Below are positions 8,820-16,726 of a stretch of DNA of 48,582 bases, in pieces. Position 1 is the first letter of the stretch, and each line of letters begins with the position of its first letter. The notes beneath the pieces are model-generated. The model ran no database searches and was not told the DNA's origin. It saw only the letters and a program-made list of their open reading frames with translations. Made by a program: the position numbers and the translations under genes. Origin of the DNA: Prochlorococcus sp. AG-409-G20 (GTDB lineage: Bacteria > Cyanobacteriota > Cyanobacteriia > PCC-6307 > Cyanobiaceae); NCBI GenBank assembly GCA_003215775.1, contig QCJW01000013.1, positions 1-48,582 of the forward strand, in the 5' to 3' direction.

Positions 8820-9284
8820 TTAGCGTTGAAACCAAGTAGTTAGTGCAATAGCGAGTCCATCAGCAGCATCATCAGGGCGTGGGGGTGTTATAAGTTCTAA
8901 TTCCCGCATCACAGCCTCTTGTACTTCAGCTTTAGAGGCACGGCCTGAGCCCGTAAGGGCTAATTTGATTTGCATTGGGGGAAATTCCATAATTGGAATT
9001 TTGAAACTGGCCAGGATCATTATTACGACTCCTCTAGCTTGAACAACGTTAATCGTTGTGCTCGATCTATAAAAGAAAAATTTTTCCACACCTGCAATTT
9101 CAGGTTCCCATTGCTTGATTAATTTTCTTAAGTCACAAGCTATTTCTACCATTCGATCACCTTCTGGTTGATTGGGTTCAGTTTGGATGATTCCACAATC
9201 AAGCATCTTTTGATGCTGCTCATTTGCATCAATTACTCCGTATCCAACCCTTGCTAAGCCTGGGTCAATTCCGAGGATTCGCAA
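8820..9284 (-). CDS. ruvC: Holliday junction resolvase RuvC
   Basis: RuvC cuts four-way recombination junctions symmetrically, working with RuvAB. The 154-residue protein has the expected four acidic active-site positions: Asp7 (GIDPG), Glu67 (VEKFFF) and the C-terminal [10 protein letters not shown] pair, within an RNase H-like fold. The start lies 3 bp after the chlI stop, so the two are probably co-transcribed. Grouping of chlI with ruvC and the 5-FCL gene has no obvious functional logic. Confidence 0.96.
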   Translation of the reverse strand: MRILGIDPGLARVGYGVIDANEQHQKMLDCGIIQTEPNQPEGDRMVEIACDLRKLIKQWEPEIAGVEKFFFYRSSTTINVVQARGVVIMILASFKIPIMEFPPMQIKLALTGSGRASKAEVQEAVMRELELITPPRPDDAADGLAIALTTWFQR

Positions 9285-9287
9285 GTC

Positions 9288-10376
9288 TTAACTCTGTGAA
9301 GCAAGTTCAAACTCTGCCAAATCATTATTTTCACTTCGTTCGAAAACCTTGCAAAATATTTTCACAACCCTATCTCCAGAATCTATTTGCTCTAGAGGGT
9401 CTTTGCGCAGTCGATGTCTTAAAGAACAAGATACAACTCTTGCAACATCTTCTTCTGTTACTTCTGTCCTGCCTTCAAAGGCTGCTAATGCCCTAGATGC
9501 TCTATTGGTAACGATATCGCCTCTTAGACCGTCTACATCTAGTTCGCCACAGATTTCGGAGATCTTAAGACGGAGCTCATTGTCCATAGTTACTTTGGTT
9601 AAAAGCTCTTGAGCGTCTACAACTTTCTTTTGAAGTAAGTCTTGTTTCTCTTGTGCAGATATGGCGAATGAGTCTGGATCGTTATCAAAAGCTGTTCGTT
9701 GATCTACGACCTGTACTCGGAGCGCTGGATCCCTGACTGTACGAACTTCAACGCTCATTCCAAAACGATCTAAAAGTTGAGGTCTTAGTTCTCCTTCTTC
9801 TGGATTGCCAGAGCCTATCAATACAAATCTTGCAGGATGTCTCACCGAAATACCTTCTCTCTCTACTGTGTTCCATCCAGATGCAGCTGAATCAAGTAAA
9901 ACATCAACTAAGTGATCATCTAGGAGATTTACCTCATCTACATATAAAAGCCCTCGATTTGCTTTTGCTAATAGGCCAGGTTCAAATGCTCGAACCCCTT
10001 CGCTAAGAGCTTTTTCTATATCAATTGTTCCGCATAGTCTGTCTTCTGTTGCCCCAAGAGGTAGATCAACCATTGGGACTTGACTTGTCTCTGTTTGGAG
10101 CGTTTCTCCGGTATCTATCCTTTGTCGAACTTCACTACTTTGAAGATCAGGATCAACAGGACTGCTGTTATAAGGATCCCCGGTAACTATTTCAATGCCT
10201 GGGAGTAAATCTGCAAGTGCTCGAATTGTTGTGGATTTGCCTGTTCCTCTGTCTCCCATGATCATTACCCCGCCTATGCGGGGATCGATCACATTTAGTA
10301 GTAGGGCTAATTTCATCTCCTCTTGGCCAATTACGGCTGTGAAGGGGAAGTCCCGCCTCTTCCTTGGTGTGCTCAC
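9288..10376 (-). CDS. chlI: Magnesium chelatase ATPase subunit I
   Basis: ChlI is the AAA+ motor of the ChlIDH complex that inserts Mg into protoporphyrin IX, the committed step of chlorophyll synthesis. The 362-residue protein starts with the typical basic leader, then VIGQEEMK. Walker A is GDRGTGKST at residues 41-49, Walker B is [12 protein letters not shown] near residue 145, and the sensor region [19 protein letters not shown] is intact. The length matches the family. It opens a minus-strand unit with ruvC (3-bp gap). A hairpin lies about 40 bp upstream of the start codon and may be regulatory. Confidence 0.98.
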   Translation of the reverse strand: MSTPRKRRDFPFTAVIGQEEMKLALLLNVIDPRIGGVMIMGDRGTGKSTTIRALADLLPGIEIVTGDPYNSSPVDPDLQSSEVRQRIDTGETLQTETSQVPMVDLPLGATEDRLCGTIDIEKALSEGVRAFEPGLLAKANRGLLYVDEVNLLDDHLVDVLLDSAASGWNTVEREGISVRHPARFVLIGSGNPEEGELRPQLLDRFGMSVEVRTVRDPALRVQVVDQRTAFDNDPDSFAISAQEKQDLLQKKVVDAQELLTKVTMDNELRLKISEICGELDVDGLRGDIVTNRASRALAAFEGRTEVTEEDVARVVSCSLRHRLRKDPLEQIDSGDRVVKIFCKVFERSENNDLAEFELASQS

Positions 10377-10414
10377 GATCTCACTTCTGGGGTTGATTGG
10401 GATTGTTTCATAGC

Positions 10415-10431
10415 TAGGTCCTTAGGGCCTA
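10415..10431. other. Inverted repeat upstream of chlI
   Basis: TAGGTCC and GGGCCTA form a 7-bp stem (one G.T pair) with a TTA loop, 39 bp upstream of the chlI start and downstream of the PBP-like gene. No T-run follows on either strand, so it looks more like a leader hairpin or operator than an intrinsic terminator. Confidence 0.4.
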
Positions 10432-10481
10432 ATTTAGATTGTCTTTATTGGGAAAACCCATCTTCATTTAAAGCAATCTTA

Positions 10482-11606
10482 TTAGTTCGATGGCTCTGAT
10501 GGATCTTTAGGGGTCAATATTGGTGTCATCGCTGCCGCCATTTCTCTGATTAGACTTGGAGATCTTGGATCGTTAAATGGCCCCTTAACAATAAATCCTG
10601 CTATAGCTCGTGAATTATCAGGAAGCTCAATAAGCCCTGCATCTGCATATGCAATTCCTATATCTCCTGTTTTGTTGTAAACCCGATAGCCTTTAATCAG
10701 CAGGTTGTAGTCAGGATCGACATCAGATGCTCCAAGGCCTTTGAGCATTCCCGCTGGTAGAAGTCTGTTGCTTGTTGAAGTGCTCATTACTTCTCTGAAA
10801 AGATCTCTTGTTCTTGGCCCTAGTATTTTGCCCTCATCAACAAGCTGAATAGTTCTTACTAAGTCTTTGGCACTTGTAGTATTTGTGCCTTCAAGATCTG
10901 GTAATAAGTTATTGATTTTAGTTGAATTAAGCCCAAGCTTTTTGAAGTATTTGTTCAGAACTTCTTTTCCTCCTATTCGCTTTATAAGAAGATTAGTAGC
11001 CGTATTATCACTAACTCTGATCATTTCTGTAGCAACTTCATGAAGTGGGAACTTTTTACCTAGTTTCTGGTAAGCCATCCACCCTGCACCTCCTCCAATA
11101 GATTCACTGGTAAGTTTTAATTCTTCATTCCACTTCAGTTCACCTAAGTCAATTAACTTAAGTGCAATAACTAGTATTGAAGTCTTTATTGAACTTGCAG
11201 CAGGCAATATTGAATCAGGTGAGAGTTTCGCATATTTTCCATTGTCGATTAAATAGAGAAATGCACTTACCTCTAAACCTTTTTTCCTTGATGCAAGCTC
11301 ATTCCATCGATGGCTTAATGATGTTAGTTCCAATCTTTTACTAAGTTTATTAGGCAATACTTTGTTAGGGGATTTCCTGAAATTTGAATTAAGTCTTGCT
11401 TTGGCTTTAGTTGGATAAAGCCTAGTAAATAATCCTGGCTGAGAATCTTCGGTTTTTATTGAATTGGTTCCTTCTCTTAGCACAATTGTCTGAAGAATAG
11501 ATCCTGAAATTACACCTAGACCTATTCCACTAACTATTAGTTGTAGGAAATGCTTTCCTTGGCGAACAACTTTTGATTCTTTTTGTGAAGGTTTTATGTT
11601 TGGCAA
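10482..11606 (-). CDS. Serine hydrolase with class A beta-lactamase/PBP fold
   Basis: This is a 374-residue protein with an N-terminal membrane anchor (about residues 21-43) and a periplasmic domain. All three penicilloyl-serine transferase motifs are present: SSIK at 138-141 (nucleophile Ser138), SDN at 199-201 and KTG at 312-314. The omega-loop region (LLPDLEGTNTTS) lacks an obvious equivalent of the deacylating Glu166 with its following Asn, so the protein is better read as a peptidoglycan-active or orphan hydrolase than a resistance enzyme. The only in-frame start near the anchor is a TTG. It is 28 bp downstream of the RNA methyltransferase gene on the same strand. Confidence 0.82.
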   Translation of the reverse strand: MPNIKPSQKESKVVRQGKHFLQLIVSGIGLGVISGSILQTIVLREGTNSIKTEDSQPGLFTRLYPTKAKARLNSNFRKSPNKVLPNKLSKRLELTSLSHRWNELASRKKGLEVSAFLYLIDNGKYAKLSPDSILPAASSIKTSILVIALKLIDLGELKWNEELKLTSESIGGGAGWMAYQKLGKKFPLHEVATEMIRVSDNTATNLLIKRIGGKEVLNKYFKKLGLNSTKINNLLPDLEGTNTTSAKDLVRTIQLVDEGKILGPRTRDLFREVMSTSTSNRLLPAGMLKGLGASDVDPDYNLLIKGYRVYNKTGDIGIAYADAGLIELPDNSRAIAGFIVKGPFNDPRSPSLIREMAAAMTPILTPKDPSEPSN

Positions 11607-11634
11607 GGGGATGTTGTCCAGATAGTTTCTGAGA

Positions 11635-12381
11635 TTAAGTGTTATGTCTTTGAAGGGCCCATCTTAACTGCCTCAATATGCCTCTAATGAGAGAAACTTC
11701 CTCTGGCCTAATTTCCCCTCTTTGTAATAAAGACTTGATCTTTGTCATCCTCGCATTTGCAGTATGTTTTAAAAGGAATCCCACTTCAAGAAGTAATGAT
11801 TCTGCATCTTGAAGACATTGGTTTAATTCTAGAGCGTTGGCAGGATTAGGTGAAGAAGCTTTGACTGAATTATTTCTAAGAGATGTTTTGATTTTGTGCA
11901 ATTCGTAGAGAATTATGGCTACTGCATGAGAAAGATTTAATGATGAATACTCTGCTAAAGAAATAGATATTACTTTTTGAGCGATTAAAAGTTCTTTGTT
12001 GGTGAGCCCTCTGTCTTCTCTTCCAAAAACAAGAGCTATTTTTCTTCCTTCAGAAGCTTCCAAGGCCCAGTTGAGAGCCTTTGATGGTTTTTCTAATGGT
12101 ATTTGACCATGATCTTTTCTTCCACAGGTGGCAATTACATGGGTGCAATCCTTTACTGCATCAAGTAGACAAGAGAAATATTTTGCTTTATTAAGGAATT
12201 TTTTTCCTTTGACGGCCATTTGTTGAGCTTCATTGCTGTTTGTATCGCAAATAGGAGATACAAGTCTTAATTCATTTATGCAGAAGTTTTCACAAAGTCT
12301 TGCCACGCTCCCGACATTTAGATTCCCTGAAGGCTCAACAAGAACGATACAAAAGTTTTTTAGTTCTATCTCAGAGTTCAA
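11635..12381 (-). CDS. SpoU/TrmH-superfamily RNA 2'-O-methyltransferase, TrmJ-like
   Basis: The 248-residue protein has the three SPOUT knot motifs: VEPSGNLNVGSVARLCENF near the N terminus, VFGREDRGLTNKE in the middle and LNLSHAVAIILYEL after it, which together build the AdoMet-binding knot. A C-terminal helical extension follows. The arrangement resembles TrmJ, which methylates ribose 32 of tRNA anticodon loops, but an rRNA target cannot be excluded. It starts with TTG that overlaps the cytM stop (TTGA), indicating translational coupling. There is no better internal Met before motif 1. Confidence 0.88.
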   Translation of the reverse strand: MNSEIELKNFCIVLVEPSGNLNVGSVARLCENFCINELRLVSPICDTNSNEAQQMAVKGKKFLNKAKYFSCLLDAVKDCTHVIATCGRKDHGQIPLEKPSKALNWALEASEGRKIALVFGREDRGLTNKELLIAQKVISISLAEYSSLNLSHAVAIILYELHKIKTSLRNNSVKASSPNPANALELNQCLQDAESLLLEVGFLLKHTANARMTKIKSLLQRGEIRPEEVSLIRGILRQLRWALQRHNT

Positions 12382-12767
12382 TTAATGCTGTGCAGATGTG
12401 CAATAAGGTCTGCCATTGCTTGAGGCTCTAGCTCAAAAATAGGCATTGGGGGAGTTCGACCTTTCACGACTTGATTAATTATTTGCTTGTCATTAAGCCT
12501 TTTGCTGACTTCACGAAGATTAGGTCCTACAAGACCTTGAGCAGTAATTCCATGACAGCCTGCACAATTGATTCTAAAGATGCGACTACCTTTGTCGGCT
12601 GAACCTTTAAGACTCAAGGTTGTTTGAATATATGGGTCTTGTTGTGAAGCTTTTAGTGCCCATAACACAAGGATGATGATGGTTGATGTAGCAAGAATTA
12701 TTAGAACTCTGATGAGCCCGATGCTATTTCCAACTTTTTTTACTGTGGTTGATGACGGATCCGACAC
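12378..12767 (-). CDS. cytM: Membrane-anchored cytochrome cM
   Basis: The 129-residue protein begins at a GTG. It has one N-terminal transmembrane anchor at about residues 17-39, and a small class I cytochrome c domain facing the lumen or periplasm. Haem is attached at C68-A-G-C71-H72 and Met108 (PPMPI) is the likely sixth ligand. Anchored low-potential cytochrome cM is conserved across cyanobacteria and has been linked to regulation of photosynthetic versus respiratory electron flow. It is followed by the methyltransferase with a 4-nt overlap and lies divergent from petG, with about 55 bp between the starts. Confidence 0.93.
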   Translation of the reverse strand: MSDPSSTTVKKVGNSIGLIRVLIILATSTIIILVLWALKASQQDPYIQTTLSLKGSADKGSRIFRINCAGCHGITAQGLVGPNLREVSKRLNDKQIINQVVKGRTPPMPIFELEPQAMADLIAHLHSIN

Positions 12768-12822
12768 GGAAAGCTCTGGAACATGAAAGAATTGTCTTTA
12801 AGACTTTTAGCAGCACTTAAAA

Positions 12823-12936
12823 ATGATTGAACCTCTTCTTTGTGGAATTGTTTTGGGATTGGTTCCTATAACTCTTTTCGGGCTGTTTGTTAGTGCCTGG
12901 AATCAGTATAGAAGGAGCAGCTCTTTGCTGGACTGA
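12823..12936 (+). CDS. petG: Cytochrome b6f complex subunit PetG
   Basis: This 37-residue single-helix protein begins [15 protein letters not shown] and ends with a short stromal tail (AWNQYRR...LLD), which is the near-invariant PetG sequence. PetG is required for assembly and stability of the cytochrome b6f complex in thylakoids. It was missed by size-limited gene finding. The last 47 bases overlap antisense with the 3' end of rsmD, and it diverges from cytM, so a photosynthetic electron-transfer pair shares the promoter region. Confidence 0.97.
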   Translation: MIEPLLCGIVLGLVPITLFGLFVSAWNQYRRSSSLLD

Positions 12937-13510
12937 TAAGCAACAAGGCACTATGCCCATAAACTCTACGATCTTTTTCGATCCAATCCTCGGGAGAAAC
13001 CCTTAGTTGGAGATTTTTTGAATGCTCGCAGATAACAATTGAATTTTTATTTAGCCAATACCCATTGAGAAGATTTTCTAAAACTTGGGAATAAAGTCTT
13101 GAGTTGTAAGGAGGATCGAAGTAAACGACATCGAATGTTTCCTTCTCATCCCAGTTGTTGAAGGCCATAGAAGAAGTTTTTTTCTTAAGCCACTTAACTA
13201 CTTCACTTGATATCACCTGAGTTTTACAATCTTTGTTTAGCCCAGAAGCAGTTGCCTCAATGTTTGCCTTGCAGATTTCAGCATTCTTCTTGTTGGATTC
13301 AATAGCAACAACTTTCTGAGCTCCTTTCTCAAGGGCCTCACATCCCATAACACCACTACCACTGCAAAGATCTAACCAATTACAGTCTTTAACTTTATTT
13401 TTAAGTATATTCATCACTGCTTCCCTTACTCTTGCTGTTGTTGGCCTAGCTGCTAAACCAATTGGGCTTTTTAGTTTGCGTCCTTTAAGAAGTCTTAGTT
13501 GTCCAGTCAC
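12890..13510 (-). CDS. rsmD: 16S rRNA (guanine966-N2)-methyltransferase
   Basis: RsmD methylates G966 of 16S rRNA in the 30S subunit. The 206-residue Rossmann methyltransferase shows an N-terminal [15 protein letters not shown] segment, the AdoMet motif [14 protein letters not shown], and the catalytic/substrate motif FDPPYNS. It starts with GTG overlapping the hisH stop by 4 nt (GTGA), so it is coupled to hisH. Its 3' end runs 47 bp into petG on the opposite strand. Confidence 0.94.
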   Translation of the reverse strand: MTGQLRLLKGRKLKSPIGLAARPTTARVREAVMNILKNKVKDCNWLDLCSGSGVMGCEALEKGAQKVVAIESNKKNAEICKANIEATASGLNKDCKTQVISSEVVKWLKKKTSSMAFNNWDEKETFDVVYFDPPYNSRLYSQVLENLLNGYWLNKNSIVICEHSKNLQLRVSPEDWIEKDRRVYGHSALLLISPAKSCSFYTDSRH

Positions 13511-14151
13511 GTTAAAGATTTAGCACCTTGATCTAACCATTTGAGCCATCTCGATAACATCTTTTGTCCTGTAGTACTTGATTTTTCAGGGTGAAATTGA
13601 CATGCCCCTAATCTGCCTCTCCAGACAATTGCACTTAATACTTGGTCTCCAAAAGTTGTTGATGCTGCCAGATCTTTTTTGTCAGATGTTATAGCTGAGT
13701 AAGAATGTACGAAGTAAACCCATTGATCAACTTTGTCATTCTCATCAAGAAGAGGACATCTCTGGAGTTGATTGAGAAGTGCCCATCCCATATGAGGTAT
13801 TCGCTCTCCTGGATTGTCTTGTAGTTTTCTCACATGCCCTTTAAGTAGGCCTAAGCCAGGAGTTGATCCTTCTTCACTAGATTCAAATAGCAACTGCAAT
13901 CCAAGACATATCCCTAAAAGAGGTTTATCTTCCTTAACCCATAGTTTGATACTTGGAACCATTCCTGTTTTCTGTAGGTTTTCCATTGCAGGGTCAAATG
14001 CTCCTACACCAGGCAAAATTAGTGCTTCATAATTTTTTATTTCTTCGGGAGTGCGAACAATTCCTAAAGGCTTATTTAGCTTTTTAAATGCCTGGTTAAC
14101 AGAGTGAATATTACCCATGCCGTAATCGATTAGACCTAGTCGCGCTGTCAC
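13507..14151 (-). CDS. hisH: Imidazole glycerol phosphate synthase, glutaminase subunit
   Basis: HisH hydrolyses glutamine and channels ammonia to HisF for synthesis of IGP and AICAR in histidine synthesis. The class I amidotransferase triad is intact: Cys82 in GICLGLQ, His187 and Glu189 in QFHPEKS. The IDYGMGNIHSV N terminus and the PGVGAFDPAM oxyanion loop are also diagnostic. The start is a GTG. The gene lies alone relative to other his genes, as is normal in cyanobacteria, and is coupled to rsmD. Confidence 0.96.
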   Translation of the reverse strand: MTARLGLIDYGMGNIHSVNQAFKKLNKPLGIVRTPEEIKNYEALILPGVGAFDPAMENLQKTGMVPSIKLWVKEDKPLLGICLGLQLLFESSEEGSTPGLGLLKGHVRKLQDNPGERIPHMGWALLNQLQRCPLLDENDKVDQWVYFVHSYSAITSDKKDLAASTTFGDQVLSAIVWRGRLGACQFHPEKSSTTGQKMLSRWLKWLDQGAKSLT

Positions 14152-14238
14152 TGACTTTTTGCAAGTTTTATTTAAATGAATACCTTCAGTCCATTGGATC
14201 GAGAAGGTTGTAGTTATTAAGTTTCTGTAAGTTAATTG

Positions 14239-14562
14239 TTAGAGATACTTCGAAATTGTGCCAGAAAGAGTTGCTTTAGGGACAGCTCCTACAACAGTGT
14301 CAACTTTTTGGCCGCCTTTGAAGACCATTAAGGTTGGAATGCTACGAATTCCATATTGGCTTGCGACATTTGGATTCTCATCTGTATTTAGTTTGAAGAC
14401 CTTTATTTTGCCCTCAAACTCTTTGGAGATTTCTTCAACGATTGGGGCGACCATGCGACAAGGTCCACACCATGGAGCCCAGAAGTCCACTAAAACTGGT
14501 ACTTCACTCTTAATGACTTCTTGCTCAAAAGAAGAATCGGTGACTGCTTCAACGTTTGACAT
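14239..14562 (-). CDS. trxA: Thioredoxin
   Basis: This is a 107-residue m-type thioredoxin that reduces target disulfides in the cytosol or stroma. The active site is WCGPC at residues 31-35, followed by the cis-Pro segment [11 protein letters not shown]. The frame is open back to 14598, but the ATG at 14562 gives the standard family length and N terminus ([13 protein letters not shown]). Immediately upstream on the same strand lies the small RNA gene yfr1 with a strong terminator, so trxA must have its own promoter between 14562 and 14668. Confidence 0.96.
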   Translation of the reverse strand: MSNVEAVTDSSFEQEVIKSEVPVLVDFWAPWCGPCRMVAPIVEEISKEFEGKIKVFKLNTDENPNVASQYGIRSIPTLMVFKGGQKVDTVVGAVPKATLSGTISKYL

Positions 14563-14668
14563 GCTTTGACAAACCTTTATATCGGCCAAATTTAGCAACC
14601 GTCACAACTAAATCATGGTTTTTATTGAACGAAAGGTGTGAACTGTGACGGTGATGTAACGAGAGTAC

Positions 14669-14690
14669 AAAAAGCCCGAGGTCTTCGGGC
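14669..14690 (-). terminator. Intrinsic terminator of Yfr1
   Basis: GCCCGA and TCGGGC form a perfect 6-bp GC-rich stem around a 5-nt loop, followed on the minus strand by five T residues. It ends Yfr1 and would also stop read-through from guaB3. Confidence 0.9.
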
Positions 14691-14727
14691 CTGGTGGTGT
14701 GAGGAGTGTGCGGGCATAAGCCCTCAC
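14669..14727 (-). ncRNA. yfr1: Yfr1 small regulatory RNA
   Basis: On the minus strand the roughly 59-nt RNA has the full Yfr1 layout. A 5' hairpin (GGGC-TTAT-GCCC, 14712-14723) is followed by a single-stranded segment with the ultraconserved ACTCCTCACACC motif (about 14697-14708). A 3' hairpin (GCCCGA-AGACC-TCGGGC, 14674-14690) then runs directly into TTTTT. Yfr1 is known from Prochlorococcus and other cyanobacteria and lies between guaB and trxA in the marine strains, exactly as here. The exposed motif base-pairs with target mRNAs, outer-membrane porin mRNAs being the reported targets in Prochlorococcus MED4. The 5' end is inferred from the -10 box and is approximate. Confidence 0.93.
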
Positions 14728-14733
14728 ATTTAG

Positions 14734-14739
14734 ATATTA
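14734..14739 (-). promoter_or_regulatory. Likely -10 box of yfr1
   Basis: TAATAT on the minus strand lies 7 nt before the inferred first base of Yfr1 (14727). No clear TTGACA-like -35 is visible, which is common for cyanobacterial promoters. Confidence 0.6.
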
Positions 14740-14791
14740 ACGCTTGTTACTGTTATCGCTTATGAAAGCTTCTTGTTCGATTGCTCTTTCT

Positions 14792-15955
14792 TTATTTACC
14801 CATTCCTAACTGCTGAGCTTTTTGATATACCTTGCCTTCTGTAAGAAGAGAGGGGGCTACTACTACTTCAACTTGTTGCATCTCTTTCAGTGTCTTTGCT
14901 CCGAGAGTTCCCATTGAAGTTTTTAGAGCTCCTAGAAGATTGTGAGTCCCATCATCTAATAGGGCTGGGCCTCTCAGAATTCGTTCCAAGCTGCCAGTGC
15001 TGCCAACTTGAATTCTTGTTCCTCTTGGTAACACTGGACTTGGAGTGGCCATGCCCCAGTGGAACCCTCTTCCAGGAGCCTCTGTGGCTCTAGCAATAGG
15101 TGATCCAATCATTACTGAATCTGCTCCGCAAGCGATGCACTTGCAAATATCACCACCAGTAACTATTCCCCCGTCGGCAATTATTGGTACATACCTGCCA
15201 GTCTCTTTGTGATAGTCATTTCTGGCTGAAGCGCAATCTGCAATTGCTGTTGCTTGTGGAATTCCTACACCTAATACACCTCTTGAAGTGCATGCAGCCC
15301 CGGGCCCAATTCCAACCATTACTCCAGCAGCTCCAGCTCTCATCAATTGAAGTGCCACCTCATATGTCACACAATTCCCAATTAATACAGGTATACCAAT
15401 ATCTTTACATAATTCTTTTAAATCAAGGCTTCCTCTTTTTTCGGGGCCAATATGTTCAGTTGAAACGACCGTTGCCTGAACGAAAAATAAATCTGCTCCC
15501 GAATTTTCGATTATTTCTCTGTATCTCATTGCAGCAATGGGTGTTCCGCTGACTGCGGCAATGCCACCATTAGATTTGATTTCCTTAATCCTTGAAGTTA
15601 TTAATTCTTCTTTAATTGGTTTGCTATATAGTTCTTGCATAAGAGGAACAAAATTATCTTTGTCAACGCTTGATATTCGATTCAGTATTGGATTGGGGTC
15701 CTCGTATCTTGTTTGTATCCCTTCTAAGTTCAAGACGCCAAGTGCTCCAAGTTTTGAGAGTGCAATTGCGGTATCAACGTTTACAACGCCATCCATTGCA
15801 CTTGCAATGATTGGTATCTCTCTTTTGATACCTCCTATTTCCCAGGAGGTATTAGTGATTTCAGGATCAACAGTTCTGTTGCCTGGGACAAGAGCAATTT
15901 CATCGATGCCGTAGGCGCGGCGAACGACCTTTGAACGTCCTAGCTGGATATTCAC
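14792..15955 (-). CDS. guaB3: GuaB3-type IMP dehydrogenase
   Basis: This 387-residue (beta/alpha)8 enzyme belongs to the GuaB3 branch of the IMPDH/GMP reductase family, which in cyanobacteria acts as an IMP dehydrogenase making XMP on the way to GMP. The catalytic Cys222 lies in GPGAACTSRGVLG. The N terminus GRSKVVRRAYGIDEIALVPG is the GuaB3 signature. The regulatory CBS pair found between strands in canonical GuaB is absent. The frame opens at a TTG at 15988, but GTG at 15955 gives the family N terminus and length. Yfr1 lies 65 bp downstream of the stop. Confidence 0.93.
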   Translation of the reverse strand: MNIQLGRSKVVRRAYGIDEIALVPGNRTVDPEITNTSWEIGGIKREIPIIASAMDGVVNVDTAIALSKLGALGVLNLEGIQTRYEDPNPILNRISSVDKDNFVPLMQELYSKPIKEELITSRIKEIKSNGGIAAVSGTPIAAMRYREIIENSGADLFFVQATVVSTEHIGPEKRGSLDLKELCKDIGIPVLIGNCVTYEVALQLMRAGAAGVMVGIGPGAACTSRGVLGVGIPQATAIADCASARNDYHKETGRYVPIIADGGIVTGGDICKCIACGADSVMIGSPIARATEAPGRGFHWGMATPSPVLPRGTRIQVGSTGSLERILRGPALLDDGTHNLLGALKTSMGTLGAKTLKEMQQVEVVVAPSLLTEGKVYQKAQQLGMGK

Positions 15956-16026
15956 ATCCTTCGAATCAAGATCTAGCCAAACTAACAACTCTGGGGATAC
16001 AAAAGCTAATTGTTGTGATTAGAGGA

Positions 16027-16575
16027 TCAGTTTTCTTTTCTATCGTCTGAGCTTCCTAAAAGATCCGACCATCGATTTTTTATGTTTTCCCCTAACTCAT
16101 GTCTATCGTCTCTTCGAGCTAATCGGTTGGAAGAGAAGCTCACAACCCAGATCAAACCAGCTAGTTGTAGCAATCTGGGCGCCAAAGGAATTTGAGAAAT
16201 TGCATTGAGGACCCCTGAAAGTGCAAGTAATAGAAGGAAAATTAGTCCTATAAAAGCTATTAAAAGACTTACTGGGATTATTTTTTCTAATTGCTCAGCG
16301 GGTTGATTGTTTTGTACCCAGGTTTGTATCTTTTCTAAAAGTAGGTGCCACTCTCCTCCTTTCTCAAGTTCATTTTGAGTTGTTTGGAGGGGAGGTTTTT
16401 TGATTTGTTTGTCAGGAACTGCAGACTTATCAGGAATAGAATCTTTATCCTCAGAAGTTGTTTGTGGAGGATTTGAGTCCTTCAATCGATCTTTTGAAGA
16501 TGAGATTTCATAGGATTTTGTTTCATAGGAAGTCTTTGAAGGCAATACTGACCTGGACTCCTTATCTGAGGTCAT
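16027..16575 (-). CDS. CAAD-domain membrane protein
   Basis: The 182-residue protein has a long polar, probably disordered N-terminal half rich in Ser, Lys and Asp (residues 1-75). An amphipathic helix (WHLLLEKIQTWVQNN) follows, then two close membrane helices at about 100-125 and 131-150, joined by the IPLAPRLLQLAGL turn. It ends in a charged tail. That two-helix arrangement with a P-L-x-P-R/G-L-L turn resembles the CAAD domain, found as stand-alone thylakoid proteins and as insertions anchoring aminoacyl-tRNA synthetases in cyanobacteria; plant relatives include CURT1. It may help shape thylakoid membranes. It diverges from gyrA. Confidence 0.65.
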   Translation of the reverse strand: MTSDKESRSVLPSKTSYETKSYEISSSKDRLKDSNPPQTTSEDKDSIPDKSAVPDKQIKKPPLQTTQNELEKGGEWHLLLEKIQTWVQNNQPAEQLEKIIPVSLLIAFIGLIFLLLLALSGVLNAISQIPLAPRLLQLAGLIWVVSFSSNRLARRDDRHELGENIKNRWSDLLGSSDDRKEN

Positions 16576-16726
16576 ACATTTACTCTCTCTGACTTTTAGA
16601 TTTTAAGAGGAGTTTTTAGAGCTTGGTGATTTGTTTGTTTGGCTCACGACAGTCAAATTTGTGCTCTGTTGGGTAAACAACTGATCAGATGCCGAGATAA
16701 CCTTATGTTTGGTAGACAGCTCTTAT

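Noticed and set aside
10482-11606. Antibiotic-resistance beta-lactamase
   Set aside because: Motifs of the fold are present, but the omega-loop deacylating residue is not evident and the protein is membrane anchored in a core-genome context.
14258-14569. 103-codon ORF antisense to trxA
   Set aside because: Fully opposite thioredoxin coding sequence, no homology I recognise.
15184-15552. 122-codon ORF antisense to guaB3
   Set aside because: Lies entirely opposite a well-supported enzyme gene; Leu/Gln-rich sequence is typical of an antisense shadow frame.
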